Below are positions 28,460 through 37,729 of a DNA stretch of 64,000 nucleotides, in pieces. Positions within the stretch are counted from its first letter, which is position 1. The number at the start of each line of letters is the position of its first letter. Position numbers and translations under genes: made by a program. Under the pieces are notes generated by a model that was not told where the DNA came from, did no database searches, and saw nothing but the letters and a program-made list of their open reading frames with translations. This DNA comes from Lysinibacillus irui (GTDB lineage: Bacteria; Bacillota; Bacilli; Bacillales_A; Planococcaceae), in contig NZ_CP113527.1 in NCBI RefSeq assembly GCF_028877475.1, positions 861,501 through 925,500 of the forward strand, written 5' to 3'.

Positions 28460-28831
28460 ATGTGGCTACCGTTTTTAGGTTTGATATTTGGACTTGCCCT
28501 TGGCTTGTTAACAAATATACAAATCCCCTCTATGTATGAAAATTATCTGTCAATAGCTGTTTTAGCAGCTTTAGATACATTATTTGGTGGTATCCGTGCT
28601 CAATTACAGCAAGTTTACGACGATAAAGTCTTTGTATCAGGATTCTTTTTTAATATAGTTCTAGCAGCAGGTTTAGCCTTCATTGGTGTGAATTTGGGGA
28701 TAGATTTGTATTTAGCAGCCATTTTCGCTTTTGGAGTACGATTATTCCAAAATATTGCAATAATTAGGCGTATTCTACTAACTCGTATAGATGAGAAACG
28801 TCACAAACGAAAAAAAACTTCCATAGAATGA
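28460..28831 (+). CDS. sbp: Small basic protein Sbp (DUF1290)
   Basis: 123-residue membrane protein with three to four hydrophobic segments, the LDTLFGGIRAQLQ signature, FFFNIVLAAGLAFIGVNLG, and a strongly basic tail (RIDEKRHKRKK). DUF1290 proteins sit upstream of ftsA in many Firmicutes; function not known. AAAGGAG precedes the ATG, three bases after the ylxX-like stop. Confidence 0.9.
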   Translation: MWLPFLGLIFGLALGLLTNIQIPSMYENYLSIAVLAALDTLFGGIRAQLQQVYDDKVFVSGFFFNIVLAAGLAFIGVNLGIDLYLAAIFAFGVRLFQNIAIIRRILLTRIDEKRHKRKKTSIE

Positions 28832-28857
28832 GAGAAAAATTGATCAAAATACTCGAT

Positions 28858-28886
28858 TTGCTTAGACATTATGGGAAATTTACAAT
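28858..28886 (+). promoter_or_regulatory. SigA-type promoter upstream of ftsA
   Basis: TTGCTT (28858-28863), 17-base spacer, TACAAT (28881-28886). Predicted start near 28893, 34 bases ahead of the ftsA start codon; gives ftsAZ its own transcript. Confidence 0.6.
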
Positions 28887-28926
28887 AGAATGAAAATAAG
28901 AGCATTTTTCAAGGAGGTGCAGCGAA

Positions 28927-30210
28927 TTGAATCAGCAAGATTTATACATTTCACTTGATATTGGGTCCTCCTCTATCAAGGTATTAATAGGTGAAATGAG
29001 TGACGGACAATTACATGTAATTGGCGTCGGAAATGTAAAATCGAATGGAGTTCGAAAAGGTGCAATTGTTGACATTGACGCAACAGTACAATCTATTCGA
29101 AAAGCAGTAGAACAAGCCGAACGAATGACAGGTTATCAAATTCATGAAGTCGTTTTAGGCGTTCCAGCTAACCAGACGATGTTACAGCTAGTTAAAGGTG
29201 TTGTCGCTGTAAATAGTGAAAACAGAGAAATTACAGATGATGATTTAGACAGAGTGGTAGAATCTGCACAAGTCATGTCAATACCTCCTGAACGTGAATT
29301 AGTTAACATCATTCCAAGACAGTTTATTGTGGACAACCTTGATGAAATTAAAGATCCTCGTGGTATGATTGGCATCCGTCTAGAAATGGATGCAACAATG
29401 ATAACGACATCCAAAACGCTTCTACACAATGTTCTTCGCTGTGTTGAGCGCGCTGGGTTAAGTATACGAGAAATATATTTACAACCATTAGCATCAGGCT
29501 ATTTTGCATTAACTGAAGATGAAAAAAACCAAGGAACTGCCTTTATAGACTTAGGAGGCGGATCTACAACAATTGCAGTATTTGAAGAAGGTTTGTTAAC
29601 CCATACAGGTGTCCTACCTGTCGGTGGTGATCATATAACGAAAGATATTTCAATCGTTTTAAAAACACCAACAGAACAAGCCGAACAAATCAAACACCAG
29701 TATGGACATGCCTTTTATGATGATGCATCTGATGACGAACTCTTTGAAGTGCCTATTGTTGGCACAGATTCTACAGATCAGTACAGTCAGCGCTATATAT
29801 CGGAAATTATTGGCGCTCGTTTAGAAGAATTATTGGAGTTAGTTATTGATGAATTAGCGCGTTTAGGTGTACGAGATTTACCGGGTGGCGTTGTTATAAC
29901 AGGTGGTGTTGCAAAGCTTGAGGGGATAGCCCAATTGGCACGTCAAATTCTACAAACGCGTGTAAGAATCTATACACCCGATTATATTGGCGTTAGAGAG
30001 CCTTCATTTGCGACGGCAGTTGGACTTATACGTTACGCCTATTTAGAAGATGATTTTTACGGTAAAAGTTCGAATACGCAACCTATTGAATATGCAGTTG
30101 TAGGGGCTCAGCCAACTATAAGTAAAAAGCAAGAGTATTCTGCACCTTCAGAACCAAAAGAAAGCGTAATCGGGAGAGCAAAAAAATTATTTGATAAGTT
30201 TTTTGATTAA
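28927..30210 (+). CDS. ftsA: Cell division protein FtsA
   Basis: Actin-like ATPase that anchors FtsZ to the membrane. The 427-residue protein shows the actin phosphate-1 motif SLDIGSSSIKVLIGE, FIDLGGGSTTIAVFEEG (phosphate 2), VVITGGVAKLEGI (adenosine motif) and a C-terminal amphipathic helix (VIGRAKKLFDKFFD) that binds membrane. Start is TTG at 28927 behind AAGGAGGTG. Cotranscribed with ftsZ. Confidence 0.95.
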   Translation: MNQQDLYISLDIGSSSIKVLIGEMSDGQLHVIGVGNVKSNGVRKGAIVDIDATVQSIRKAVEQAERMTGYQIHEVVLGVPANQTMLQLVKGVVAVNSENREITDDDLDRVVESAQVMSIPPERELVNIIPRQFIVDNLDEIKDPRGMIGIRLEMDATMITTSKTLLHNVLRCVERAGLSIREIYLQPLASGYFALTEDEKNQGTAFIDLGGGSTTIAVFEEGLLTHTGVLPVGGDHITKDISIVLKTPTEQAEQIKHQYGHAFYDDASDDELFEVPIVGTDSTDQYSQRYISEIIGARLEELLELVIDELARLGVRDLPGGVVITGGVAKLEGIAQLARQILQTRVRIYTPDYIGVREPSFATAVGLIRYAYLEDDFYGKSSNTQPIEYAVVGAQPTISKKQEYSAPSEPKESVIGRAKKLFDKFFD

Positions 30211-30264
30211 CTAGAATGCGTAATGAATGATACAGAGTCGAGTTACCGTGGGAGGAAAAAAGAG

Positions 30265-31422
30265 ATGTTAGAATTTGATACAAGTGTTGATGAACTTGCA
30301 GTAATAAAGGTCATAGGTGTTGGTGGTGGCGGTAACAACGCTGTCAATCGAATGATAGAACATGGTGTGCAAGGTGTTGACTTTATCGCTGTTAACACGG
30401 ATGCTCAAGCATTAAATTTATCTAAAGCGGAAGTAAAGCTACAAATTGGTGCTAAGTTAACACGTGGATTAGGCGCAGGTGCAAATCCAGAAGTAGGAAA
30501 AAAAGCTGCTGAAGAGAGTAGAGAACAACTAGAAGAGGTTCTACGTGGTGCAGATATGGTATTCGTTACTGCTGGTATGGGTGGTGGAACGGGTACTGGT
30601 GCAGCACCAGTCATTGCACAGATCGCACGTGAATTGGGAGCCCTTACAGTCGGGGTTGTAACACGTCCATTTACATTTGAGGGTCGTAAACGCCAAACAC
30701 AGGCAATCGGTGGTATTGGTGGTATGAAAGAATCTGTGGATACACTGATTGTCATCCCGAACGATAAGCTATTACAAATTGTCGATAAATCAACGCCGAT
30801 GTTAGAAGCCTTCAGAGAAGCTGATAATGTTCTACGTCAAGGTGTACAAGGTATTTCAGATTTGATTGCCACACCTGGTCTTATTAACTTAGACTTTGCA
30901 GACGTGAAAACAATTATGTCTAACAAAGGTTCAGCATTGATGGGGATTGGTATTGCTACAGGCGAAAACAGAGCTTCTGAAGCAGCAAAGAAAGCTATTT
31001 CAAGTCCATTGCTTGAATCATCAATCGATGGTGCTAAAGGCGTCCTAATGAACATCACTGGTGGTTCAAATCTTAGCTTATTTGAAGTGCAAGAGGCAGC
31101 AGATATCGTAGCCTCTGCGTCAGATGAAGAAGTAAACATGATTTTCGGTTCAGTTATTAATGAAAACCTTAAAGATGAAATTATTGTTACAGTCATTGCT
31201 ACTGGCTTCTCAGAGGAAGCTTTACAGCAACAACGTAATACAACGAAGCCGTCACTTAACATAAACAGACAATCTGCTCCACAGCAACAAGCACCAATTC
31301 GTGAACAACGACAAGAAATGCATGTTCAACAAGAGCAGCCACGTCAAAATCAGCAACATTATGCACAGGATGACATGCTTGAAGTCCCAGCATTTTTACG
31401 TAACCGCAAAAATCGAGGCTAA
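30265..31422 (+). CDS. ftsZ: Cell division protein FtsZ
   Basis: Tubulin-like GTPase forming the Z ring. 385 residues: [16 protein letters not shown], the tubulin signature [22 protein letters not shown], a Gln-rich linker (about residues 330-368) and the C-terminal peptide [13 protein letters not shown] that binds FtsA and SepF. I start it at the ATG at 30265 ([11 protein letters not shown]), which matches homologues and has GGGAGG upstream; an in-frame ATG at 30223 has no better support. Confidence 0.97.
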   Translation: MLEFDTSVDELAVIKVIGVGGGGNNAVNRMIEHGVQGVDFIAVNTDAQALNLSKAEVKLQIGAKLTRGLGAGANPEVGKKAAEESREQLEEVLRGADMVFVTAGMGGGTGTGAAPVIAQIARELGALTVGVVTRPFTFEGRKRQTQAIGGIGGMKESVDTLIVIPNDKLLQIVDKSTPMLEAFREADNVLRQGVQGISDLIATPGLINLDFADVKTIMSNKGSALMGIGIATGENRASEAAKKAISSPLLESSIDGAKGVLMNITGGSNLSLFEVQEAADIVASASDEEVNMIFGSVINENLKDEIIVTVIATGFSEEALQQQRNTTKPSLNINRQSAPQQQAPIREQRQEMHVQQEQPRQNQQHYAQDDMLEVPAFLRNRKNRG

Positions 31423-31560
31423 ATCTATGACGTCTCGGCATCATTGGTTCCAGACTTTCGAGTTGGGGAATAGAACTTTTCTTTGTCCTTTGAAAAAGTC
31501 TACCTGATGCTTCTCTTTCGGTACAATTGCTGAAAATAAGATAAAACAAATAACTTCTAA

Positions 31561-31599
31561 AAAGCTCGTATTTTACATATGTAGAATACGAGCTTTTTA
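31561..31599 (+). terminator. Terminator after ftsZ
   Basis: Twelve-base perfect stem AAAGCTCGTATT (31561-31572) with AATACGAGCTTT (31585-31596), followed by TTT. Confidence 0.85.
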
Positions 31600-31644
31600 T
31601 TTTGGCTGGCATGATGTTCAAATGTGTAAGGAAACCATGTTTTT

Positions 31645-31710
31645 TGTCAAAACATTTTTAGGAAATGATGCGATTGTTTGACAATATTTGTGGGAGTAAC
31701 ATGCTAACTT
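31645..31710 (+). promoter_or_regulatory. Probable Spo0A-activated SigA promoter of spoIIGA-sigE
   Basis: TTGACA (31678-31683) is followed 21 bases later by TGC-TAACTT (31702-31710). The overlong spacer is like the B. subtilis spoIIG promoter, which needs Spo0A~P. Two Spo0A-box-like TGTCAAA elements lie at 31645-31651 and, inverted, at 31677-31683. Confidence 0.45.
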
Positions 31711-31731
31711 TGTATATAGGAGGCGGCTGTT

Positions 31732-32565
31732 ATGTATGGAGAATGGCTGGTGCTCATTAATACGCTTTTTAATCTAGCGATACTCACGTTTACAGCAAGA
31801 GTCACAGGAGTCTTAGTGAAAAATTCAAGATTATTAATGAGTTCAATTTGTAGTAGTTTTGTAGCTGTCATTGGCGGTCAAATGCTGTGGACGACGATTC
31901 TTAGTTTTATATTGTTAATTGGTATAGCATTTCGCTTCAAGATTCGTAGCTTTCAAAAGCAAGGACCTATTGTGTTAACAGCAACGATCGTGATTGGTGG
32001 ATTGTTAACAGCACTACAACCTTTTTTGAAAAATCTTTCTGTTACTCATTTTATTATGATTTGCTTTTTATTGGCAGTTTTAAATCTTATTGCATTTTAT
32101 AAGCAATGGGGATTTGTCAAGTTAGAGCGCTTAAGTGGTCAGTTTGTATTTGATACAACTTTAAAAATTTTTGGAGCAACAATCCCGCTTTCCGCTTTTG
32201 TTGATACAGGCAATCAAGCGATTGAGCCATTATCAGGAAAGCCAGTTCATTTTGTCTCTTATACAGCATTGCGACCACACTTACCTTCAGCGTTTCGAAA
32301 ATCATTAATAGAATGGCAAGAAACAGACCCATACGATGTATCTATGTTTTCTGAAGATTATCAGCGTTATATACGATTTATTCATGTCAATACGGTACAA
32401 CAGCAATCAGTTGTCCTTGGTTTTCGCTTTGATGAATGGCATATAAAGGGGGAGCCTTCCCAAGTGAAAACGAATGAATACATCGTTTTAACCAAAAAAG
32501 CAAAAAATTTTCCACATAGCACAGCAGCAATTTTACATTTTTCAGCGCTTTCAAATAACTCATAG
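31732..32565 (+). CDS. spoIIGA: Sigma-E processing peptidase SpoIIGA
   Basis: Membrane-embedded aspartic protease that removes the pro-sequence of SigE in the mother cell after a signal from the forespore. The 277-residue protein has about five membrane helices in its N-terminal half and a cytoplasmic retropepsin-like domain with FVDTGNQ (Asp158). GGAGGCGG precedes the ATG. It is followed at 13 bases by sigE, its substrate. Confidence 0.92.
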   Translation: MYGEWLVLINTLFNLAILTFTARVTGVLVKNSRLLMSSICSSFVAVIGGQMLWTTILSFILLIGIAFRFKIRSFQKQGPIVLTATIVIGGLLTALQPFLKNLSVTHFIMICFLLAVLNLIAFYKQWGFVKLERLSGQFVFDTTLKIFGATIPLSAFVDTGNQAIEPLSGKPVHFVSYTALRPHLPSAFRKSLIEWQETDPYDVSMFSEDYQRYIRFIHVNTVQQQSVVLGFRFDEWHIKGEPSQVKTNEYIVLTKKAKNFPHSTAAILHFSALSNNS

Positions 32566-32578
32566 AGGGGGAGAACTA

Positions 32579-33286
32579 TTGCTTCTTAGGCTACTTGCTA
32601 GCTTGAAAAAATTATGGAGTAAGTTTCGGAGTCGTGAAACGTACTATATAGGGGGAAATGATTCATTGCCAGTGCCATTAAGTCGAGAAGAAGAAGTTAC
32701 AGTCATTGCATCCTTTATGAACGGTGATTTACGAGCTAGAGACACACTAATTGAACGTAATTTACGTCTTGTTGTTTATATAGCTAGACGTTTTGATAAT
32801 ACGGGAACGCCAATTGAAGATTTAATTAGCATTGGTTCCATTGGTTTAATAAAGGCGATCGAGACGTTCAATACAGATAAGAATATCAAACTTGCAACAT
32901 ACGCATCACGCTGCATTGAAAATGAAATTTTAATGCACTTACGAAAAACGAGTCGTATGAAGGGTGAAGTTTCACTAGATGAACCACTAAACTCTGATGC
33001 TGATGGAAATGAATTATTACTGTCCGATATTTTAGGAACAGAAGAGCATATTATTCTTGATAATGTAGAGAAGAAAATAGAGCGACAGCATATGTTCCAT
33101 GCCATTAATTTATTGGGTGCGCGAGAGCGTTATATTATGGAGTGTCGTTTTGGTCTCAATGGAAAAGTTGAAATGACACAAAAAGAAGTTGCCGATCATT
33201 TAGGCATATCGCAATCATATATTTCCCGTTTAGAAAAGAAAATTATTCAAGATTTACGTGAAAATTTAAATCAACCAATTTCGTAG
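32579..33286 (+). CDS. sigE: RNA polymerase sigma-E factor, mother-cell specific
   Basis: Early mother-cell sigma factor, made as an inactive precursor. The 235-residue protein has a basic, amphipathic pro-sequence (about residues 1-21), ending at TYYIGG near the usual cleavage site, region 2 ([38 protein letters not shown]) and region 4 ([21 protein letters not shown]). Start is TTG at 32579 with GAGGGGGAGA upstream. Lies in the spoIIGA-sigE operon. Confidence 0.95.
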   Translation: MLLRLLASLKKLWSKFRSRETYYIGGNDSLPVPLSREEEVTVIASFMNGDLRARDTLIERNLRLVVYIARRFDNTGTPIEDLISIGSIGLIKAIETFNTDKNIKLATYASRCIENEILMHLRKTSRMKGEVSLDEPLNSDADGNELLLSDILGTEEHIILDNVEKKIERQHMFHAINLLGARERYIMECRFGLNGKVEMTQKEVADHLGISQSYISRLEKKIIQDLRENLNQPIS

Positions 33287-33328
33287 AGAGGGAAATTTAA
33301 CCTACCTAAAATTGGTCGCAGCTTTTGT

Positions 33329-33357
33329 GCATATTCTTGTTTCTCTCGGACAAACTG
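33329..33357 (+). promoter_or_regulatory. SigF-type promoter of sigG
   Basis: GCATA (33329-33333) fits the SigF -35 GYWTA, and GGACAAACTG (33348-33357) fits the -10 GGNNANANTR at every fixed position; the spacer is 14 bases. This agrees with forespore-specific expression of sigG. Confidence 0.7.
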
Positions 33358-33400
33358 ATGTCACGGTTTAGTCAGAGAATAACATCCGGAGGAATCGAAT

Positions 33401-34174
33401 ATGCGAACAAAAGTAGATCTTTGCGGCTTAGATACATCGACTTTGCCAATTTTAAAGCACGAGGAAATGAAGGAACTCTTCATCCGCTTACAAGCTGGAG
33501 AAACTGAGATTAGGGAAGAGCTTGTAATGTGCAATTTAAGGTTAGTGCTAAGTATTGTCGGTAGATTTGCCTATCGGGGTGAACAGGCAGATGATTTATT
33601 TCAAGTAGGCTGTATTGGCCTCATGAAAGCCATTGATCATTTTGATTTAAAGCATAATGTACGATTTTCGACATATGCTGTACCGATGATCATTGGAGAA
33701 ATTCGTCGCCATCTGCGTGATCATCATGCATTACGTGTATCTCGCTCTCTAAGAGATATAGCTTATAAGGCAATGCAGGCAAAAGAGCAGTGGATAACCG
33801 ATAATTTGCGAGAACCAACGATTGAAGAAATTGCTGAGATGATTGACATGAAAAAAGAAGATGTGTTATTTGCTTTAGATGCTATTCAAGATCCTGTTTC
33901 CTTGCAAGAGCCTATTTACTCAGACGGTGGAGACGCTGTTTATATGATGGATCAATTACGTGATGATGATGTATCAGAGGATCAATGGGTTGCCTACGTG
34001 TCGGTAAAGGAAAGCTTGCAAAAGCTAGATGAACGTCAGCAAATGATCGTTGCAAAACGTTTTTATTATGGGGAGACTCAAACAGAAATTGCTAAGGAAC
34101 TAGGGATTTCTCAAGCACAAATTTCGCGTCTTGAAAAAAATGCGATTGAAACAATGCAAAAGGATTACAAATAA
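33401..34174 (+). CDS. sigG: RNA polymerase sigma-G factor, late forespore
   Basis: Late forespore sigma factor. The 257-residue protein has the SigG N-terminus RTKVDLCGLDTSTLP (SpoIIAB/CsfB contact region), region 2 (VMCNLRLVLSIVGRF, CIGLMKAIDHFDL, FSTYAVPMIIGEIRRHLRDH), region 3 (SLRDIAYKA) and region 4 (TQTEIAKELGISQAQISRLEK). CCGGAGG precedes the ATG. It sits behind sigE with its own SigF-type promoter. Confidence 0.96.
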   Translation: MRTKVDLCGLDTSTLPILKHEEMKELFIRLQAGETEIREELVMCNLRLVLSIVGRFAYRGEQADDLFQVGCIGLMKAIDHFDLKHNVRFSTYAVPMIIGEIRRHLRDHHALRVSRSLRDIAYKAMQAKEQWITDNLREPTIEEIAEMIDMKKEDVLFALDAIQDPVSLQEPIYSDGGDAVYMMDQLRDDDVSEDQWVAYVSVKESLQKLDERQQMIVAKRFYYGETQTEIAKELGISQAQISRLEKNAIETMQKDYK

Positions 34175-34175
34175 A

Positions 34176-34208
34176 AAAATGCGCATCGAATTATTCGGTG
34201 CGCATTTT
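34176..34208 (+). terminator. Terminator after sigG
   Basis: Fifteen-base stem (34176-34190 with 34194-34208), one G-U pair, ending in four T. The A-rich 5' arm would also terminate minus-strand reading. Confidence 0.85.
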
Positions 34209-34311
34209 ATCTTCATTCAATGAACAAATGATACATAAAATAAGTGACAGCAAAGTTTGATGAAGGACATGAATGGAACGTACAAAAGTAATTGTTAGAG
34301 GAGGTATGTCA

Positions 34312-34548
34312 TTGCGTTTTTCGATGTTACAGCAAAAAGAAGTCATTGAAGCAGGAAATGGACGATTTATAGGCTTTGTAATAGATGCCGAAGTATCAAA
34401 AGAAACGGGCTATGTGACAGCATTTTTAATTGCAGAGCCTCGTAAATATCTTGGTTTTTTTAAAGGGGAAGAGTCTGTTAGAAAAGTGTATATGAAAGAT
34501 GTGCTTGTTGTTGGCAAGGACGTTATTTTAGTAAAAGCACTTTCCTAA
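34312..34548 (+). CDS. ylmC: YlmC/YmxH family PRC-barrel protein
   Basis: Small sporulation-associated PRC-barrel-like protein. From the TTG at 34312 it is 78 residues with NGRFIGFVIDAEVSKETGYVTAFLI, KYLGFFKGEES and DVLVVGKDVILVK. AGAGGAGGT ends six bases before this TTG and directly abuts the ATG at 34306; an ATG at 34273 with GAAGGA upstream would give 91 residues, so the start is open. In B. subtilis ylmC follows ylmA-ylmB after sigG; those genes are absent here. Function unknown. Confidence 0.78.
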   Translation: MRFSMLQQKEVIEAGNGRFIGFVIDAEVSKETGYVTAFLIAEPRKYLGFFKGEESVRKVYMKDVLVVGKDVILVKALS

Positions 34549-34665
34549 GACATCTGTTTATAAAATTGAGATCATGTACGCTGACATAGGTCAGGCTATT
34601 CATTGATAAATCAAGCATTGCTTGTTACAATAAAAGAAACTATTGTTGTAAAGTTGGGAAAAACA

Positions 34666-35370
34666 GTGACAAAAATCTTAACAAATTTAAACAAACTACA
34701 GGATTTAATAGCAGCAGCAGAAAAAAAAGGCAATCGTCAGAGCAATCATGTTCAAATAATTGCGGTGACAAAAGAAGTTTCTGTTGAAAGAACGCAAGAA
34801 GCAATTGATGCCGGTCTCACTCATTTAGGAGAAAATAGACCCGAAGGCTTACATCGTAAAATTACAGAAATTCAAGCTGATGTGTACTGGCATTATATCG
34901 GGTCACTTCAAACACGTAAAGTAAAACAAGTGATTAACAGCATTGATTTTTTACATTCATTAGATCGATTGAGCTTGGCGGAAGAAATTGAAAAAAGAGC
35001 AGAAAAACCTGTTAAATGCTTTGTACAAGTAAATGTTTCAGGAGAAGAATCTAAACATGGTTTAACCATCGAAGAAGTTTTACCTTTTGTAGAATCATTG
35101 AAAGAATTTACAAAGATTCAAGTTGTAGGTTTAATGACAATGGCACCAAATACGGAAGACGAAGAGCTAATTCGCTCCGTTTTCAAGCAATTAAAACAAT
35201 GTCAACAGCAAATAGCCGAGCAAGGATTCGCACACGCACCTTGTACCGAGTTATCAATGGGCATGTCTAATGACTTTGAAATTGCGGTAGAGGAAGGGGC
35301 TACTTTTGTTCGAGTCGGAACGGCTCTTGTTGGAAATGAAAGAGGGGAACAGGATGAGCATGAAAAATAA
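34666..35370 (+). CDS. ylmE: YggS/YlmE family PLP-binding protein
   Basis: PLP homeostasis protein (PLPBP family), a single alanine-racemase-like TIM barrel without known catalytic activity. The 234-residue protein shows [20 protein letters not shown] with the PLP-binding Lys, [38 protein letters not shown] and the phosphate-binding [24 protein letters not shown]. The GTG at 34666 is preferred by length against homologues; an ATG at 34603 is also in frame. ylmD, normally adjacent, is missing. The end overlaps sepF by 17 bases. Confidence 0.88.
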   Translation: MTKILTNLNKLQDLIAAAEKKGNRQSNHVQIIAVTKEVSVERTQEAIDAGLTHLGENRPEGLHRKITEIQADVYWHYIGSLQTRKVKQVINSIDFLHSLDRLSLAEEIEKRAEKPVKCFVQVNVSGEESKHGLTIEEVLPFVESLKEFTKIQVVGLMTMAPNTEDEELIRSVFKQLKQCQQQIAEQGFAHAPCTELSMGMSNDFEIAVEEGATFVRVGTALVGNERGEQDEHEK

Positions 35371-35854
35371 AATTAAAAACTTCTTTTACCTTGAAGAAGA
35401 ATTAGAAGAAGAAATCACGCAAGCTCCTATTCAGCAGCAACAACCCATACAACAACAGCAACCGATTCATTCAATAAAGCCTAAAAAAACAATTAAAGAA
35501 CGGAAGGCATCTATTCATGAAATTGTGCCACAAAGTTCAGCAGCAACTCCTAACAACATTGTCAGTTTACAAGCAGCTATGAGCTCTAAGGGCGCAAAAG
35601 TAGTGTTAATAGAGCCTAGAGTTTATGCAGAAGCACAAGATATTGCAGAACATTTAAAAAATAAACGTGCAACAATCGTCAATTTACAACGTATTGAGCG
35701 GGAGCAAGGAAAACGCATTATTGATTTTTTAAGTGGAACAGTCTACGCCCTTGCTGGAGATATCCAGCGTATTGGTAAAGATATTTTCCTATGCACGCCA
35801 GATAATGTAGAAGTGACTGGTGAAATTACAAACTTTATTTTAGACGATAATTAA
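35354..35854 (+). CDS. sepF: Cell division protein SepF
   Basis: Membrane-binding divisome protein that tethers FtsZ and shapes the septum. The 166-residue protein starts with the amphipathic membrane helix [16 protein letters not shown], has a Gln-rich linker with a repeated QQQQPI unit, and a C-terminal SepF core ([50 protein letters not shown]). Start at the ATG at 35354 with GAGGGGAA upstream, inside the end of ylmE; homologues start the same way. Confidence 0.93.
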   Translation: MSMKNKIKNFFYLEEELEEEITQAPIQQQQPIQQQQPIHSIKPKKTIKERKASIHEIVPQSSAATPNNIVSLQAAMSSKGAKVVLIEPRVYAEAQDIAEHLKNKRATIVNLQRIEREQGKRIIDFLSGTVYALAGDIQRIGKDIFLCTPDNVEVTGEITNFILDDN

Positions 35855-35874
35855 TAGCGAGGATTGTAGTTTAT

Positions 35875-36156
35875 ATGACTTTTTTTATAATACTTGGTTA
35901 TGTATCGTTAGCATTTAGGATTTATTCATTTATGCTAATTGCCTATATTTTAATGTCTTGGGTGCCTGCCGCTCAAAATTCAGCCATTGGTCGCATGCTT
36001 GAAAGAGTGTGTGAACCATATTTAGGGATATTCAGAAAGTTTATTCCGCCACTTGGAATGATAGATATTTCACCAATTGTGGCTATCTTTATGCTGAATT
36101 TTATTGAAAGAGGGCTTGTTATAGTCATTCAGAAAATATTTCTTATGTTCGTTTAG
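35875..36156 (+). CDS. ylmG: YggT family membrane protein YlmG
   Basis: 93-residue membrane protein with two hydrophobic hairpins and the YggT signature ([46 protein letters not shown]). The family is linked to division and membrane organisation; the exact role is not known. GAGGA precedes the ATG, 20 bases after sepF. Followed by a terminator-like hairpin. Confidence 0.9.
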   Translation: MTFFIILGYVSLAFRIYSFMLIAYILMSWVPAAQNSAIGRMLERVCEPYLGIFRKFIPPLGMIDISPIVAIFMLNFIERGLVIVIQKIFLMFV

Positions 36157-36160
36157 AAGT

Positions 36161-36188
36161 AAATCCTCACGTTTAGGTGGGGATTTTT
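36161..36188 (+). terminator. Terminator after ylmG
   Basis: Ten-base stem AAATCCTCAC (36161-36170) with GTGGGGATTT (36177-36186), one G-U pair, then T run. Confidence 0.75.
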
Positions 36189-36264
36189 TATTTATGGGGA
36201 ATACTAGTTTTACTACGTTCATCCAACAAAGCAAATAGGAACTAGTGAAAGAGGAGACAACAAG

Positions 36265-37053
36265 ATGGAACACTTAATCCAGCATTTTCGAAAAGATGAG
36301 CAGCCTTTTATTGAACAAGTGCTAAGCTGGCAGCGTGAGGTAGAGGATCGCTATGCACCCAAGTTGACCGATTTTCTTGACCCAAGGCAACGTTTTATTG
36401 TGTCATCGGTTATTGGACAGGACGACACTCTAAAGACAGCTTGTTCAGGGCTATTTGATGGAGCAGAGAGGCAGCGTATGCTCATTTTTCCTGCGTACTA
36501 TGAAGCTACAGATGAAGACTTTCAACTGACAGCCTTTACCATCCAGTATCCGACTAAATTTATTCAACTGCGTCATCCAGATGTTTTAGGGGCATTGTTA
36601 TCATTAGGCTTAAACCGTAGTAAATTCGGTGATATTCGTGTCAATGAGCAGCAGGTGCAATTCGTTGTCGCACAGGAGGTAGCGGATTATGTCCGTTTAC
36701 ATTTAACGGGTATTGGTAAAGTAAAGGTACATGTAGAATCACTAAAGGAAGACGCCCCACTGCTTATCAATGAGGAAGAGTGGTTTGAGGAAGCACATAC
36801 AGTTTCTTCGATGCGTTTAGATGTGATCATTGCGACGATTTTAAATGTGTCACGCCAAAAGGCACAAGCATTAATTACTGGAAAAAAAGTGCGTGTCAAT
36901 TGGACGGAGCGGGATACTGTCGCTTTTGAATTACAAGAGGGTGATATTTTATCGATACGTGGAAGCGGTCGTGTCAAAATTATTATGACAGAAGGCCGTA
37001 CAAAAAAGGATAAAATCCGTCTACAAATCGGTCGATTGGCCCAAAAAAGCTGA
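36265..37053 (+). CDS. ylmH: S4-domain RNA-binding protein YlmH
   Basis: 262-residue cytoplasmic protein with a C-terminal S4 RNA-binding domain (SSMRLDVIIATILNVSRQKAQALITGKKVRVN). B. subtilis YlmH is implicated in rescue of stalled ribosomes and sits between ylmG and divIVA as here. GAGGAG precedes the ATG. The N-terminal two thirds contain IFPAYYEATDEDFQLTAF and YPTKFIQLRHPDVLGALL, typical of the family. Confidence 0.9.
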   Translation: MEHLIQHFRKDEQPFIEQVLSWQREVEDRYAPKLTDFLDPRQRFIVSSVIGQDDTLKTACSGLFDGAERQRMLIFPAYYEATDEDFQLTAFTIQYPTKFIQLRHPDVLGALLSLGLNRSKFGDIRVNEQQVQFVVAQEVADYVRLHLTGIGKVKVHVESLKEDAPLLINEEEWFEEAHTVSSMRLDVIIATILNVSRQKAQALITGKKVRVNWTERDTVAFELQEGDILSIRGSGRVKIIMTEGRTKKDKIRLQIGRLAQKS

Positions 37054-37148
37054 AAGTGAAGTAAATTTCATTAATTTTTACTGCTAAGTTGTCGGAACAA
37101 TTGTATAATAGAAACTACGAATGTACTTGTAAAGGAGAGAAGGATTGT

Positions 37149-37673
37149 ATGCCATTATCACCTATTGATATACATAATAAGGAGTTTACAAAAGCTTTCA
37201 GAGGTTATGCTGAAGATGAAGTAAATGAATTTTTAGATCAGATTATTAAAGACTACGAAATTTTGCTTAGGGAAAAAAAGGAAGTCGTTAAGCAATTAGA
37301 AATGGCATTAGAACAAGCGAGGCATTTTAACTCCTTAGAAGAAACTTTGCAGAAATCTATTGTAGTAGCGCAAGAAGCTGCAGATGAAGTGCGAAGAAAT
37401 TCACAAAAAGAGGCTAAACTCATTTTGAAAGAAGCAGAGAAAAATGCTGATCGAATTGTCAATGAAGCTTTAACGAAGGCTCGTAAGGTAACGATTGAAA
37501 TTGATGAGCTAAAAAAACAATCTAAGGTTTTCCGTAATCGTTTTAAGATGCTTGTAGAGGCACAGCTTGACTTATTGAATGCAGATGACTGGGATCATTT
37601 GCTACAATACGATATTGATTTAACTGAAATTCAGGCGTCTGTTGAGGAAGCACAGGAGTCCGAAGATATGTAA
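37149..37673 (+). CDS. divIVA: Cell division initiation protein DivIVA
   Basis: Coiled-coil protein that binds negatively curved membrane at poles and septa and recruits the Min system and sporulation factors. The 174-residue protein has the N-terminal membrane-binding domain (SPIDIHNKEFTKAFRGY-EDEVNEFLDQI) and long coiled coils with VAQEAADEVRRNSQKEAKLI and KKQSKVFRNRF. Start at the ATG at 37149 with AAAGGAG upstream, matching homologues; a GTG/TTG-type start 60 bases upstream is not supported. A TATAAT at 37104-37109 is a possible -10 without a good -35. Confidence 0.94.
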   Translation: MPLSPIDIHNKEFTKAFRGYAEDEVNEFLDQIIKDYEILLREKKEVVKQLEMALEQARHFNSLEETLQKSIVVAQEAADEVRRNSQKEAKLILKEAEKNADRIVNEALTKARKVTIEIDELKKQSKVFRNRFKMLVEAQLDLLNADDWDHLLQYDIDLTEIQASVEEAQESEDM

Positions 37674-37694
37674 CTTTTCTTTTACAATTGAAAC

Positions 37695-37723
37695 TTGACG
37701 CGATTGTATGAATTTCATATACT
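37695..37723 (+). promoter_or_regulatory. SigA promoter of ileS
   Basis: TTGACG (37695-37700), 17-base spacer, TATACT (37718-37723). Predicted start near 37730, at the beginning of the T-box leader. Confidence 0.8.
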
Positions 37724-37729
37724 TTGTAA

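Larger units (their letters stand above)
31423..31731. other. Intergenic region between ftsZ and spoIIGA
   Basis: 309 bases holding the ftsZ terminator (31561-31599) and the spoIIGA promoter region. The bpr/bpf protease genes found here in B. subtilis are absent. Confidence 0.6.
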
